NCBI GenBank assembly: GCA_017523995.1
Contig: JAFWUX010000208.1
Location: 1-64,000, forward strand
Direction of reading: 5' to 3'
Source of the DNA: Oscillospiraceae bacterium
Lineage (GTDB): Bacteria > Bacillota_A > Clostridia > Oscillospirales > Ruminococcaceae
DNA length: 64,000 nucleotides
The notes under the pieces were generated by a model, which worked only from the letters and a program-made list of their open reading frames with translations, was not told the DNA's origin and did not search any database. A program made the translations under genes and the position numbers. Shown here piece by piece: positions 41,112 to 49,989 of this stretch (positions within the stretch are counted from its first letter, which is position 1; every line of letters begins with the position of its first letter).

Positions 41112-42362
41112 TTACGCTTCCATTGCGGGCATCCAGTGGGAAACCGGCATGCCGTTTGCCTTGAATGCGTCCAGCAGTGCATCGCGCTCGTTTTTCGCAA
41201 GCGGAACCGTAATCAGGCAGGCATTGTTCACTGCGGTGACTGCCTCATCCGCGTGACCGTTTTCCGCCAGATACTTCGATGCGAACTCGCTGACTGCGAT
41301 TTCATTATAGCTGCCTTCAAAGCGGATGAACATGCCGCAGGTCAGCTCGTCGATACCGGCGATGAAGTCCTGTGTCCCGACATCTTCCCAATCCTGCGAG
41401 AACACCGTCTTGTGGTGCTTGATTGCCTCGATGACGTCGCCCATGACAGCGCTTGCGGTCGGGAACTTGCCGGCGCCTCTGCCGCAGAAGTATGCACGGT
41501 CGATTGCGTCGCCGCAGACCTCAACGCAGTTGAAGACGCCGTCCACGCGCGAGATCATGTTCTCGTGGGGGACAAACATCGGCAGGACAGCCGGAAGAAT
41601 TCTGCCGTCATCAAGCTTTTTGACGAATGCGATCAGCTTGACTGCGCCGTCGAGCGCATCGGCAGAGGATGCATCCTCAAGCGAAATCTCGCGGATGCCC
41701 TTGGTGTAAACGCTTTCCGGATAGACATGCTTGCCGAATGCCAGCGAAGCCAGAATGCAGATCTTGCGGCATGCATCGTGACCGTCAACGTCTGCGCTCG
41801 GCTCACGCTCCGCATAGCCGTGCTTCTGTGCCTTTTCGAGCGCAGCTTCAAAGGTCATGCCGTCGGTGAGCATTTTATTGAGAATATAGTTCGTTGTGCC
41901 GTTGAGGATGCCGTAGATTGCGGAAATCTCATTTGCGGCAAGGCAGCGGTGCAGCGGGCGGATGATCGGGATTGCGCCGCCGACGCTCGCTTCAAAGAAG
42001 CAGTTGCAGGCGTGTGCCTTTGCTTTTGCAAGCAGCTCAGCGCCCTTTTTCGCGATCAGCTCCTTGTTCGAGGTGACAACGCTGATGCCTTTTTCAAGGC
42101 ACTGCTTCAGATAGGTGAATGCGGGCTCGACACCGCCCATGCATTCTGCAACGACCGTGATCTCCGGATCGGAGAGGATCGCATCCATGCTTTTTGTGAA
42201 TTTGTCTGCATACGGCGAATCCGGAAAATCACGAAGATCGAGGATATGAGCAAGCTCAAATGCTTCGCCTGCCTTCTGCTCGATCTTCTTCCGATTGCGA
42301 TAGAACAGCTCCACAACACCGGAGCCAACCGTACCAAATCCCAGAACTGCAAATTTTTTCAT
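41112..42362 (-). CDS. hom: Homoserine dehydrogenase
   Basis: A 416-residue enzyme that reduces aspartate semialdehyde to homoserine for threonine and methionine synthesis. MKKFAVLGFGTVGSGVVELF is the NAD(P)-binding motif; ATG 42368 is a possible alternative start. The family segments VTSNKELIA, GILNGTTNYIL.KM, and ADVDGHDACRKICILASLAFG are all present with the catalytic Lys region. The C-terminus is short for a regulatory ACT domain and only weakly ACT-like. The ACT-domain protein gene 77 bases upstream in the same direction may supply regulation. Confidence 0.95.
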   Translation of the reverse strand: MKKFAVLGFGTVGSGVVELFYRNRKKIEQKAGEAFELAHILDLRDFPDSPYADKFTKSMDAILSDPEITVVAECMGGVEPAFTYLKQCLEKGISVVTSNKELIAKKGAELLAKAKAHACNCFFEASVGGAIPIIRPLHRCLAANEISAIYGILNGTTNYILNKMLTDGMTFEAALEKAQKHGYAEREPSADVDGHDACRKICILASLAFGKHVYPESVYTKGIREISLEDASSADALDGAVKLIAFVKKLDDGRILPAVLPMFVPHENMISRVDGVFNCVEVCGDAIDRAYFCGRGAGKFPTASAVMGDVIEAIKHHKTVFSQDWEDVGTQDFIAGIDELTCGMFIRFEGSYNEIAVSEFASKYLAENGHADEAVTAVNNACLITVPLAKNERDALLDAFKANGMPVSHWMPAMEA

Positions 42363-42438
42363 GTGCATACTCGCTCCCGCGACCGGGAGCTTTTGACCTC
42401 ATTTCATTTGAATTTTGCCGTGCGTCGGCATCCGCCGC

Positions 42439-42882
42439 TCAGCTTCCGGAGAGAAGCCGCACTTCAACAACGCCCTTGCGTTCCCCGAGCGCACTGCACA
42501 GCGCCGAGACATTGGCAGCGCCCTGCAGCCGGAAGGTGACTGTCACCGCAGCCGCACCGTCCACAGGAATGCTCTGATTGAGCGTCAGGACATTGGCGTT
42601 TGCATCCGAGAGCGTGTGCAGCACGCCGGAAAGGATGCCAGCCTCATCATGCAGCAGCAGATAGACCGTGAAGATCTGATCGCGCATCTGCTCCTCATAG
42701 ATGAATACGGAGTCGCGGTACTTATAGAAAGCGCTCCGGGAAATCCCGACCGCCCGACATGCCGCGGAGGAGCTTTTTTCCTCGCGGTTTGCGAGCATGC
42801 GCTTGACAGTCAGTGTTTTGAGAATGACCTCGGGCAGAACGGAGGAATCAACGACCACCCAGTTTTTTTCGTAATCAGACAT
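42439..42882 (-). CDS. ACT domain-containing protein (UPF0735/PheB type)
   Basis: A 147-residue protein with GAGGTA before the ATG. Residues ~1-65 form a helix-turn-helix-like part (LPEVILKTLTVKRMLA, then AACRAVGISRSAFYKYRDSVF); residues ~70-147 are an ACT domain (TVYLLLHDEAGILSGVLHTLSDANANVLTLNQS), which binds amino acids. The family commonly sits next to homoserine dehydrogenase or threonine genes. It is first in a two-gene unit with hom and may sense threonine. Confidence 0.9.
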   Translation of the reverse strand: MSDYEKNWVVVDSSVLPEVILKTLTVKRMLANREEKSSSAACRAVGISRSAFYKYRDSVFIYEEQMRDQIFTVYLLLHDEAGILSGVLHTLSDANANVLTLNQSIPVDGAAAVTVTFRLQGAANVSALCSALGERKGVVEVRLLSGS

Positions 42883-42942
42883 GGTATGTGTACCTCATGA
42901 TGCCTTCCGTCTCAGACGGACAGTTGTTTTTGTAACATGACC

Positions 42943-42971
42943 ATTATACCATATTATACGTAGAATGTCAA
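42943..42971 (-). promoter_or_regulatory. Consensus promoter of the ACT-hom unit
   Basis: TTGACA (42966-42971), 17 bases, TATAAT (42943-42948) on the minus strand. Confidence 0.92.
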
Positions 42972-43175
42972 GTGCCGCCGCGCGGATTGACACGTAAAAA
43001 ATCAGAGGAGGAATCCGGTTTCTTTTATCCATATTGAGGTCAGAATTATGTTGGTAAACGATATAACAAATAGATTTCCTCGCGTATGCGCGGAAAACCT
43101 GCCGGCATGGAAATTGTTACACAAACGCCAATATCGTTAAAACATTATAAGATATCTAAAAACGCAAGATTGCTA

Positions 43176-43204
43176 TTGACAAACCGTGCAAAAGAATATA
43201 TAAT
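43176..43204 (+). promoter_or_regulatory. Consensus promoter of the nrdGD-trxB operon
   Basis: TTGACA (43176-43181), 17 bases, TATAAT (43199-43204); 143 bases before the nrdG start. Confidence 0.92.
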
Positions 43205-43212
43205 AGATAACA

Positions 43213-43260
43213 ACACGAGGTATTGTGGCAATTTTGAAATGCAAACACTATATCTTGTGT
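43213..43260 (+). promoter_or_regulatory. Tandem NrdR boxes
   Basis: Box 2 at 43245-43260 reads ACACTATATCTTGTGT, matching the NrdR consensus ACACWATATMTWGTGT. A weaker box 1 (ACACGAGGTATTGTGG, 43213-43228) lies exactly 32 bases, three helix turns, upstream, the usual arrangement. They lie just downstream of the -10 element, where NrdR with bound nucleotide would repress ribonucleotide reductase genes. Confidence 0.75.
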
Positions 43261-43344
43261 TTTCAGCATTTACCAGCTTACCTGTGGATTTGGGCAAGGT
43301 GCGAATATGCTGCATATTTTAACGAATCTGAAAATGGGGTGTAG
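43225..43344 (+). CDS. Possible small Cys/Trp-rich leader ORF before nrdG
   Basis: A 39-codon ORF from GTG 43225 (GAGG 5 bases upstream) ending two bases before the nrdG start. It reads MAILKCKHYILCFQHLPAYL and continues with WIWARCEYAAYFNE, rich in Cys, His, Trp and Tyr. It overlaps the NrdR boxes, so its sequence may only reflect operator constraints. No family recognised. Confidence 0.3.
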   Translation: MAILKCKHYILCFQHLPAYLWIWARCEYAAYFNESENGV

Positions 43345-43346
43345 AC

Positions 43347-44039
43347 TTGAAAATCGCAGGCTTACAGAAGCTCACGCTGCTGGATTTTCCGGGAAAAACT
43401 GCCTGCACGGTGTTTACATGGGGCTGTAATCTCCGGTGCCCGTTCTGCCACAATGCAGGACTTGTGACGGAGGCGTTTGCGGAAACGGTCACAGCGGACG
43501 AGCTGTACGCGTTTCTGAAAAAACGCATCGGATTGCTCGACGGTGTATGCGTCACCGGCGGCGAACCGCTGCTCCAGCCCGATCTGATTTCGTTTTTGCA
43601 GCCGATTCACGAAATGGGGTTCGAGATCAAGCTTGATACGAACGGCACCCAGCCTGAAAAGCTCCGCCGGATCTGTGAGACAGGACTGATCAGCATGGTG
43701 GCGATGGACATTAAGAACAGCCCTGAGAAATATGCTGTGACCGCCGGCACTGAGCGGCTCAGCATTGACTCTGTGCATCAGAGTGTCCGCTACCTCATGC
43801 AGCAGGGGGACATCCCTTATGAGTTCCGTACCACGGTCGTAAAGCAGTATCACACTGCCGAAGACTTTTCCGCCATCGGAAAATGGATCCGCGGCGCGAA
43901 TGCCTATTATCTGCAGAATTTCCAGAATACCGGCAGACTGATCGACAATTCAGTTTCCGGCTGCACACCCTCCGAGATGCGGGAGTTCCTTGAGATTGTC
44001 CGCAGGGATGTGCCGAATGCCGCGCTGCGCGGGATTTGA
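43347..44039 (+). CDS. nrdG: Anaerobic ribonucleotide reductase activating protein
   Basis: A 230-residue radical SAM enzyme that makes the glycyl radical on NrdD. It starts with TTG (43347) after GGGGTG; no ATG or GTG fits better. The iron-sulfur motif GCNLRCPFCHN (CxxxCxxC) is near residue 27, followed by VTGGEPLLQPDL for SAM binding and LDTNG. It precedes nrdD by 36 bases, as is common. It requires anaerobic conditions. Confidence 0.94.
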   Translation: MKIAGLQKLTLLDFPGKTACTVFTWGCNLRCPFCHNAGLVTEAFAETVTADELYAFLKKRIGLLDGVCVTGGEPLLQPDLISFLQPIHEMGFEIKLDTNGTQPEKLRRICETGLISMVAMDIKNSPEKYAVTAGTERLSIDSVHQSVRYLMQQGDIPYEFRTTVVKQYHTAEDFSAIGKWIRGANAYYLQNFQNTGRLIDNSVSGCTPSEMREFLEIVRRDVPNAALRGI

Positions 44040-44075
44040 TTTCTCGGCTCAATACTATTATCAGGAGGCTTACTC

Positions 44076-46460
44076 ATGTATCAGGTTACCAAACGCGACG
44101 GCAAAGTGGTCGATTTCGAGATCACGAAAATCGCAGAAGCGATCCGGAAAGCATTTGATGCGCAGAACAGACAGTATCATCCGTCTGTCATTGATTTCCT
44201 TGCACTGCGCGTGACTGCCGACTTTGAGAACAAGATCAAGGATGACATGGTCGCTGTTGAGGATATTCAGGACAGCGTTGAGCATGTGCTGGCAGAGGGC
44301 GGCTACAGCGATGTCGCAAAGGCATACATTCTCTACCGCAAGCAGCGCGAGAAGCTCCGCAACATGAAGTCCACGATGCTCGATTACAAGGAGACCGTTG
44401 ATAAGTATGTCAAGGTCAGCGACTGGCGCGTCAAGGAGAACTCGACCGTTACCTATTCCGTCGGCGGTCTGATTCTCAGCAACTCCGGTGCCATCACCGC
44501 GAACTACTGGCTCTCTGAGATTTATGATGAGGAGATCGCAAATGCACACCGCTCGGGCGATATGCATATCCACGATCTTTCGATGCTGACCGGCTACTGC
44601 GCAGGCTGGTCGCTCAAGCAGCTGATTCAGGAAGGTCTGGGCGGCGTTGAGGGCAAGATCACTTCCGCTCCGGCAAAGCATCTTGCAACGCTCTGCAACC
44701 AGATGGTCAACTTCCTCGGCATCATGCAGAATGAGTGGGCAGGCGCACAGGCATTCTCCTCGTTTGATACCTACCTTGCACCGTTTGTCAAGGAGGATAA
44801 CCTGCCTTACGATCAGGTGAAGAAATGTATCGAATCCTTCGTGTTCGGTGTCAATACGCCGTCCCGCTGGGGCACGCAGGCTCCGTTCTCCAACATCACG
44901 CTGGACTGGACGGTTCCGAATGATCTTGCAGAGCTCAACTGCATCGTCGGCGGCAAAGAGATGCCCTATAAGTACAAGGACTGCAAAAAGGAAATGGACA
45001 TGGTCAACAAGGCATTCATCGAGACCATGATCGAAGGCGATGCACAGGGCAGAGGCTTCCAGTATCCGATCCCGACCTATTCGATCACCAGAGATTTCGA
45101 CTGGTCCGAGACCGAGAACAACAAGCTCCTGTTTGAGATGACCGCAAAATACGGCACGCCGTATTTCTCCAACTATATCAACAGCGATATGGAGCCGAGC
45201 GATATCCGCAGCATGTGCTGCCGTCTGCGTCTCGATCTCCGTGAGCTCCGCAAAAAGAGCGGCGGCTTCTTCGGCAGCGGCGAGAGCACCGGTTCTGTCG
45301 GCGTTGTCACGCTGAACATGCCGCGTCTGGCATATCTCTCCGCGGATGAAGCAGATTTCTATCTGCGCCTTGACAAGCTCATGGATATTGCTGCACGCAG
45401 CCTGAAGATCAAGCGCACCATTATCACGAAGCTGCTCAACGAGGGTCTGTATCCCTACACCAAGCGCTACCTCGGCACACTTGACAACCACTTCTCGACC
45501 ATCGGTCTGATCGGTATGAACGAAGTCGGTCTGAATGCAAAGTGGCTGCGCAAGGATCTGACCCACACCGAGACACAGGAGTTCACCAAGCAGGTGCTCG
45601 ATCACATGAGAAACCGTCTCATGGATTATCAGGAGCAGTACGGCGATCTCTACAACCTCGAGGCAACGCCGGCTGAGTCCACGACCTACCGTCTGGCTAA
45701 GCACGATGTCGCCAAGTATCCGGATATCATCACCGCAGCAGAGCCGGGCAAGACTCCGTACTATACCAACAGCTCGCATCTGCCGGTCGGCTACTCTGAG
45801 GACATCTTCTCCGCACTGGATATTCAGGATGATCTCCAGACACGTTATACATCCGGTACCGTCTTCCATGCATATCTCGGCGAAAAGCTGCCGGATTGGA
45901 AGGCTGCCGCAAACATCGTCCGCAAGATCGCAGAGAACTACAAGCTGCCGTACTACACCATGTCCCCGACCTATTCGGTCTGCCGCAACCACGGCTACCT
46001 CATCGGCGAGCAGTATACCTGCCCAGAGTGCGGATGTGAGACGGAAGTCTACAGCCGTATCACCGGTTACTACCGTCCGGTCAAGAACTTCAATGACGGC
46101 AAGGCGCAGGAGTTCAAGGACCGCAAGGAATATGTCATTGAGCGCAGCATCCTGAAGCGCAAGGGCGCAGTCAATGTGCCGGAATCGGTCGGCGCAGTGA
46201 AATCCGGCGAGACCGAGCAGGAGGTTCTGCTCTTTGCGACGAGAACCTGCCCGAACTGCAAGATGGCAGAGCGCTTCCTCGGTGAAGCGGGCATCGCTTA
46301 TAAGAAGGTCATCGCAGACGAGGAGCCTGCAATGGTCGAGTTCTATGACATTCATCAGGCACCTACGCTGGTTGTCACGAACGGCAGCGGCTTCGAGAAG
46401 ATCGTCAATGTCTCGAACATCCGCAAGTTCACGGAAACAGCGGTCAAGAGCGCTGAATGA
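44076..46460 (+). CDS. nrdD: Anaerobic ribonucleoside-triphosphate reductase with C-terminal glutaredoxin-like domain
   Basis: A 794-residue class III ribonucleotide reductase with AGGAGG before the ATG. Residues ~1-90 form an ATP-cone (VTKRDGKVVDFEITKIAEAI). The barrel has the family segments GDMHIHDLSMLTGYCAGWSLKQL, SPSRWGTQAPFSN-type loop and GLIGMNEVGL. The glycyl radical is Gly664 in SRITGYYRP, and CPECGC (with a preceding Cys) is part of the zinc site. Residues ~718-794 add a glutaredoxin-like domain with CPNC at 725-728 and HQAPTLVV (cis-Pro). With trxB next, this fits the NrdD2 type, in which a redoxin instead of formate reduces the enzyme. Confidence 0.95.
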   Translation: MYQVTKRDGKVVDFEITKIAEAIRKAFDAQNRQYHPSVIDFLALRVTADFENKIKDDMVAVEDIQDSVEHVLAEGGYSDVAKAYILYRKQREKLRNMKSTMLDYKETVDKYVKVSDWRVKENSTVTYSVGGLILSNSGAITANYWLSEIYDEEIANAHRSGDMHIHDLSMLTGYCAGWSLKQLIQEGLGGVEGKITSAPAKHLATLCNQMVNFLGIMQNEWAGAQAFSSFDTYLAPFVKEDNLPYDQVKKCIESFVFGVNTPSRWGTQAPFSNITLDWTVPNDLAELNCIVGGKEMPYKYKDCKKEMDMVNKAFIETMIEGDAQGRGFQYPIPTYSITRDFDWSETENNKLLFEMTAKYGTPYFSNYINSDMEPSDIRSMCCRLRLDLRELRKKSGGFFGSGESTGSVGVVTLNMPRLAYLSADEADFYLRLDKLMDIAARSLKIKRTIITKLLNEGLYPYTKRYLGTLDNHFSTIGLIGMNEVGLNAKWLRKDLTHTETQEFTKQVLDHMRNRLMDYQEQYGDLYNLEATPAESTTYRLAKHDVAKYPDIITAAEPGKTPYYTNSSHLPVGYSEDIFSALDIQDDLQTRYTSGTVFHAYLGEKLPDWKAAANIVRKIAENYKLPYYTMSPTYSVCRNHGYLIGEQYTCPECGCETEVYSRITGYYRPVKNFNDGKAQEFKDRKEYVIERSILKRKGAVNVPESVGAVKSGETEQEVLLFATRTCPNCKMAERFLGEAGIAYKKVIADEEPAMVEFYDIHQAPTLVVTNGSGFEKIVNVSNIRKFTETAVKSAE

Positions 46461-47377
46461 TGCAGAATGTATATGATATCGCGGTTGTCGGTGCCGGTCC
46501 TGCCGGACTGACAGCCGCGCTCTACGCACGCCGTGCCGGAAAAACGGTGGTTGTCATCGAGAAGGAAAACTTCGGCGGACAGATCACGTTTTCTCCGAAG
46601 CTTGAGAACTATCCGACTGCTATGGCGATCAGCGGCTCGGAATTTGCCGAAAAGCTGATGGAGCAGGCGGAGGCGCACGGCACCGTGCTGGAGATGGACA
46701 ATATTACCGCTGTTGAAAAGACAGCAGCGGGCTTTACGCTCAAGGGCGAATACGGGAGCTATGATGCAAAAACCGTGATCCTCGCGACCGGCTCGAAGCA
46801 CCGCACGCTCGGCATTGCACATGAGGCAGAGCTCACCGGACAAGGTGTCTGCTACTGTGCAGTCTGTGACGGCGCATTCTTCCGCGATCAGGATGTCGCT
46901 GTGATCGGCGGCGGAAACACCGCTCTGCAGGACGCTGTATTCCTCTCCGAGCTCTGCACCTCGGTGACCATTGTGCAGAATCTCCCGACGCTGACCGGTG
47001 ATCCGGTGCTGCAGGAGAAGATCAAAAGCCTTGAGAATGTATCCGTAATCTGTGAGGCAACTGTGGATGCGCTGCTCGGTGAGAAAAAGCTGACCGGTAT
47101 CCGCATTCTGCGCGGCGCGGAGAAAACGCCCGAGGTGCTTGCAGTGACCGGTATGTTCGTCGCAATCGGACAGCAGCCGGAAAACGAAGCATTTGCAGCG
47201 CTTTCAAAGCTTGATCAGGCAGGTTACATCATCTCGGATGAGAATTGCTGTACCGATACGGACGGTATCTTTGTTGCAGGCGACTGCCGCACAAAGGCGA
47301 TCCGTCAGGTTGTGACAGCGACCGCAGACGGTGCATCGGCAGCACTTGCCGCATGCCGCTATCTCGACCGTTTATAA
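46457..47377 (+). CDS. trxB: Thioredoxin reductase
   Basis: A 306-residue flavoenzyme overlapping nrdD by four bases. FAD-binding VGAGPAGLTAALYA at the N-terminus, GGQITFSPKLENYP, redox motif CAVC at residues 134-137 followed by DGAF, NADPH motif GGGNTALQDAV and the C-terminal FVAGDCRTKAIRQVVTATADG. Tight coupling to an NrdD with a fused redoxin suggests it reduces that domain from NADPH during dNTP synthesis. Confidence 0.95.
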   Translation: MMQNVYDIAVVGAGPAGLTAALYARRAGKTVVVIEKENFGGQITFSPKLENYPTAMAISGSEFAEKLMEQAEAHGTVLEMDNITAVEKTAAGFTLKGEYGSYDAKTVILATGSKHRTLGIAHEAELTGQGVCYCAVCDGAFFRDQDVAVIGGGNTALQDAVFLSELCTSVTIVQNLPTLTGDPVLQEKIKSLENVSVICEATVDALLGEKKLTGIRILRGAEKTPEVLAVTGMFVAIGQQPENEAFAALSKLDQAGYIISDENCCTDTDGIFVAGDCRTKAIRQVVTATADGASAALAACRYLDRL

Positions 47378-47387
47378 TCATAATAAC

Positions 47388-47434
47388 AGCCGCAGAATTT
47401 CTGGAACTGTTGCCGGAAATCCTGCGGCTTTTTC
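47388..47434 (+). terminator. Terminator of nrdGD-trxB
   Basis: A stem of 8 perfect base pairs plus a further GAATTTC/GGAAATC extension, ended by TTTTTC. Confidence 0.85.
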
Positions 47435-47541
47435 ATGGACAGGCACAGATTCGATCATGTACTGAAATCATATTATCCAGCTTTTCGGGCATAATGTGAT
47501 TGCTGTATGACGATACAGAATTCACCCGAAGGAGGAACCGT

Positions 47542-48141
47542 ATGATTTTTCAGGAAACGGAAACCTGCACGCTGCTGATGCGCGCCTATGCAGGGGAGTG
47601 TCAGTCGCATGTGCGCTATCTGCTCGCCGCAAAGGAGGCAGCCGCGCAGCAGCTTCATGTTCTGCGGCAGGTGTTTGAGTTTACGGCAAAGCAGGAGTTG
47701 ATCCATGCACAGCAGTTTGCGGAGCTGCTGACGAAAAACGGCGTCAGCGGCATCCGGATCGCGGCGGAATATCCGCTGGACGCGCCGCATGATCTGGCGC
47801 AGGCATTGCTTTCTGCGCAGCAGTTTGAGCGCAATGAAGCGGAGGGCGTCTATCCGGCATTTGCGGAGACCGCGGCGCGTGAGGAGCAGCCCGAAGCCGC
47901 AGCACTGTTCCGGCAGATCGCGGAGATCGAGCGGACACATGCCGAACGCTTCGGCATATTCGGGACATGGATGCAGGAGGGGAGACTGTTCCGCGAAAAC
48001 CAGCCGACGCTCTGGCTCTGTCTCAACTGCGGACACATCCACGAGGGAACAGAGCCGCCGCAGAACTGTCCTGTCTGCAAAGCCGTTCAGGGATTTTCCG
48101 TGCGAAAGGGCTTTGCGCCGTTCACATCAGAATCTGCTTGA
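47542..48141 (+). CDS. Rubrerythrin
   Basis: A 199-residue peroxide-reducing protein of anaerobes; ATG 47542 has AAGGAGG. The N-terminal ferritin-like four-helix domain has the diiron ligand pattern (RAYAGECQSHVRY, FEFTAKQELIHAQQF, IERTHAERF). The C-terminal rubredoxin-like domain has CLNCGHIHEGTEPPQNCPVC with two CxxC pairs for one iron. It uses electrons to reduce hydrogen peroxide. No clear promoter was found in the 100 bases before it. Confidence 0.93.
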   Translation: MIFQETETCTLLMRAYAGECQSHVRYLLAAKEAAAQQLHVLRQVFEFTAKQELIHAQQFAELLTKNGVSGIRIAAEYPLDAPHDLAQALLSAQQFERNEAEGVYPAFAETAAREEQPEAAALFRQIAEIERTHAERFGIFGTWMQEGRLFRENQPTLWLCLNCGHIHEGTEPPQNCPVCKAVQGFSVRKGFAPFTSESA

Positions 48142-48166
48142 CTTTCACGCGGAAATGTGCTATAAT
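48138..48166 (+). promoter_or_regulatory. Promoter of the leu operon
   Basis: TTGACT (48138-48143), 17 bases, TATAAT (48161-48166). It overlaps the last codon of rubrerythrin. Confidence 0.88.
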
Positions 48167-48215
48167 TTTCTCATAAATGCGAGAAAGGGAAGCACCCTTT
48201 TGCAATGAATCTCAC

Positions 48216-48259
48216 AGCACCGCCTCTTTCCGTATCATCGGGGAGAGGCGTGCTTTTTT
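48216..48259 (+). terminator. Transcription attenuator in the leu leader
   Basis: In the ~115-base leader a long stem (48216-48231 with 48240-48254, one bulge) is followed by six T, ending 28 bases before leuA. An intrinsic terminator inside a leader points to attenuation. An upstream AAAGGG/CCCTTT hairpin and GAGA/TCTC pairing may form the competing structure. No T-box motif and no leucine-rich leader peptide (the one candidate, from 48178, has a single Leu). Confidence 0.75.
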
Positions 48260-48286
48260 ATGATTGACAATCAGGAGGAACAGAAA

Positions 48287-49972
48287 ATGAACCACGCCGA
48301 GAAATATACGCGGCAGTTTTTTGAAGCACCGAAAACATCACATAAATGGATGGAGAAATCGTATATCGACCGCGCGCCGCAGTGGTGCAGCGTCGATCTG
48401 CGCGACGGCAATCAGGCACTTGTGATTCCGATGAGCCTCGGGGAAAAGCTCGAGTTTTTTGCAGAGCTTGTCCGCATCGGGTTCAAGGAGATCGAGATCG
48501 GCTTTCCGGCAGCCTCGGAAACGGAGTACATATTCTGCCGCACGCTGATCGAGCAGAATCTCATCCCCGACGATGTGACGATTCAGGTTCTGACGCAGTC
48601 GCGCGAGCATATCATCCAGAAGACCTTTGAAGCACTCCGCGGATGTAAAAACGCGATTGTGCATCTCTATAATTCGACATCGGTTGCGCAGCGCGAGCAG
48701 GTGTTCCGCAAGAGCCGTGAGGAGATTATGGAGATCGCGGTCTCAGGCGCAAAACTCTGCAAGGAGTACCGCGCAAAGCACGAAGGCAATATCCGGTTTG
48801 AGTATTCGCCGGAGAGCTTTACCGGCACCGAGCCGGAGTATGCGCTCGCAGTCTGCAATGCGGTTCTGGATGTCTGGCACCCGATACCGGAGGACAAGGT
48901 CATCATCAATCTGCCGGTGACTGTGCAGCTTTCCATGCCGCATGTCTATGCAGATCAAATCGAGTATATGTGCGAAAACCTCAAATACCGCGAGAATGTG
49001 ATCGTCTCGCTGCACCCGCACAATGACCGCGGCTGTGCGGTCGCGGATACGGAAATGGGTCTGCTTGCCGGTGCAGAGCGCGTCGAGGGCACGCTGTTCG
49101 GCAACGGTGAGCGCACGGGCAATGTGGATATCATTACACTGGCGCTCAATATGTATTCGCAGGGCATCGAGCCGAATCTCGATTTCTCGGATGTTCCGGC
49201 AATCACGGAGCTTTACAACCGCGTGACGCGCATGGAGGTCAATGACCGTCAGCCGTATACCGGAAAGCTTGTATTTGCGGCGTTCAGCGGTTCCCATCAG
49301 GATGCGATCGCAAAGGGACTCAAATGGCGCGAGGAGCAGCACACCGATCTCTGGACTGTGCCCTATCTGCCGCTTGATCCGGCGGATATCGGCAGGGAGT
49401 ACGAAGCGGATGTCATCCGCATCAACAGTCAGTCGGGCAAGGGCGGCATCGGCTATATTCTCGAGACACGGTTCGGCTATAATCTCCCGAAGCGCATGCG
49501 CGAGCATGTCGGCTATCTGGTCAAGGGCGTTTCCGACCACAAACATAAGGAACTGCAGCCGGACGAGGTCTACCTGATTTTCAAGGAACACTATGTTGAT
49601 ATTACATCGCCGCTTAATCTGACCGCAGTGCATTTTGTCCAGCACAACGGCATTGAGGCGACCATCGACATTGAGTATCACAACGAAACGGCATCCGCGA
49701 CGAACAACGGAAACGGCCGTCTGGATGCAGTCAGCAATGCGGTTCGCTCCTACACAGGGCTTGACTACACGATCAACACCTATACCGAGCATGCACTGGA
49801 AGTCGGCTCGTCCTCGAAGGCTGTCTCCTATGTTGAGATTCTCAGCGGCAGCGGAGCAAGCTTCTGGGGCGTTGGCATCGACAACGATATTATTACATCC
49901 TCGATCAAGGCATTCGTCAGCGCGGTCAATAATATGCTGACCGCATCACCGAAAGACAGCAGCGCTGTCTGA
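48287..49972 (+). CDS. leuA: 2-isopropylmalate synthase
   Basis: A 561-residue enzyme joining acetyl-CoA and 2-oxoisovalerate, the first leucine-specific step. ATG 48287 follows AGGAGG. The N-terminus ([30 protein letters not shown]) with DLRDGNQAL and [19 protein letters not shown] marks the longer type 2 (yeast-like) LeuA. The C-terminal LeuA allosteric domain (~430-561, with [10 protein letters not shown]) binds leucine for feedback inhibition. First gene of leuACDB. Confidence 0.95.
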   Translation: MNHAEKYTRQFFEAPKTSHKWMEKSYIDRAPQWCSVDLRDGNQALVIPMSLGEKLEFFAELVRIGFKEIEIGFPAASETEYIFCRTLIEQNLIPDDVTIQVLTQSREHIIQKTFEALRGCKNAIVHLYNSTSVAQREQVFRKSREEIMEIAVSGAKLCKEYRAKHEGNIRFEYSPESFTGTEPEYALAVCNAVLDVWHPIPEDKVIINLPVTVQLSMPHVYADQIEYMCENLKYRENVIVSLHPHNDRGCAVADTEMGLLAGAERVEGTLFGNGERTGNVDIITLALNMYSQGIEPNLDFSDVPAITELYNRVTRMEVNDRQPYTGKLVFAAFSGSHQDAIAKGLKWREEQHTDLWTVPYLPLDPADIGREYEADVIRINSQSGKGGIGYILETRFGYNLPKRMREHVGYLVKGVSDHKHKELQPDEVYLIFKEHYVDITSPLNLTAVHFVQHNGIEATIDIEYHNETASATNNGNGRLDAVSNAVRSYTGLDYTINTYTEHALEVGSSSKAVSYVEILSGSGASFWGVGIDNDIITSSIKAFVSAVNNMLTASPKDSSAV

Positions 49973-49989
49973 AGAAAGAGGGAATCCGT

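Noticed and set aside
44070..46529. An 819-codon minus-strand ORF opposite nrdD
   Set aside because: It mirrors the codon bias of nrdD; no RBS or domain, while nrdD is certain.
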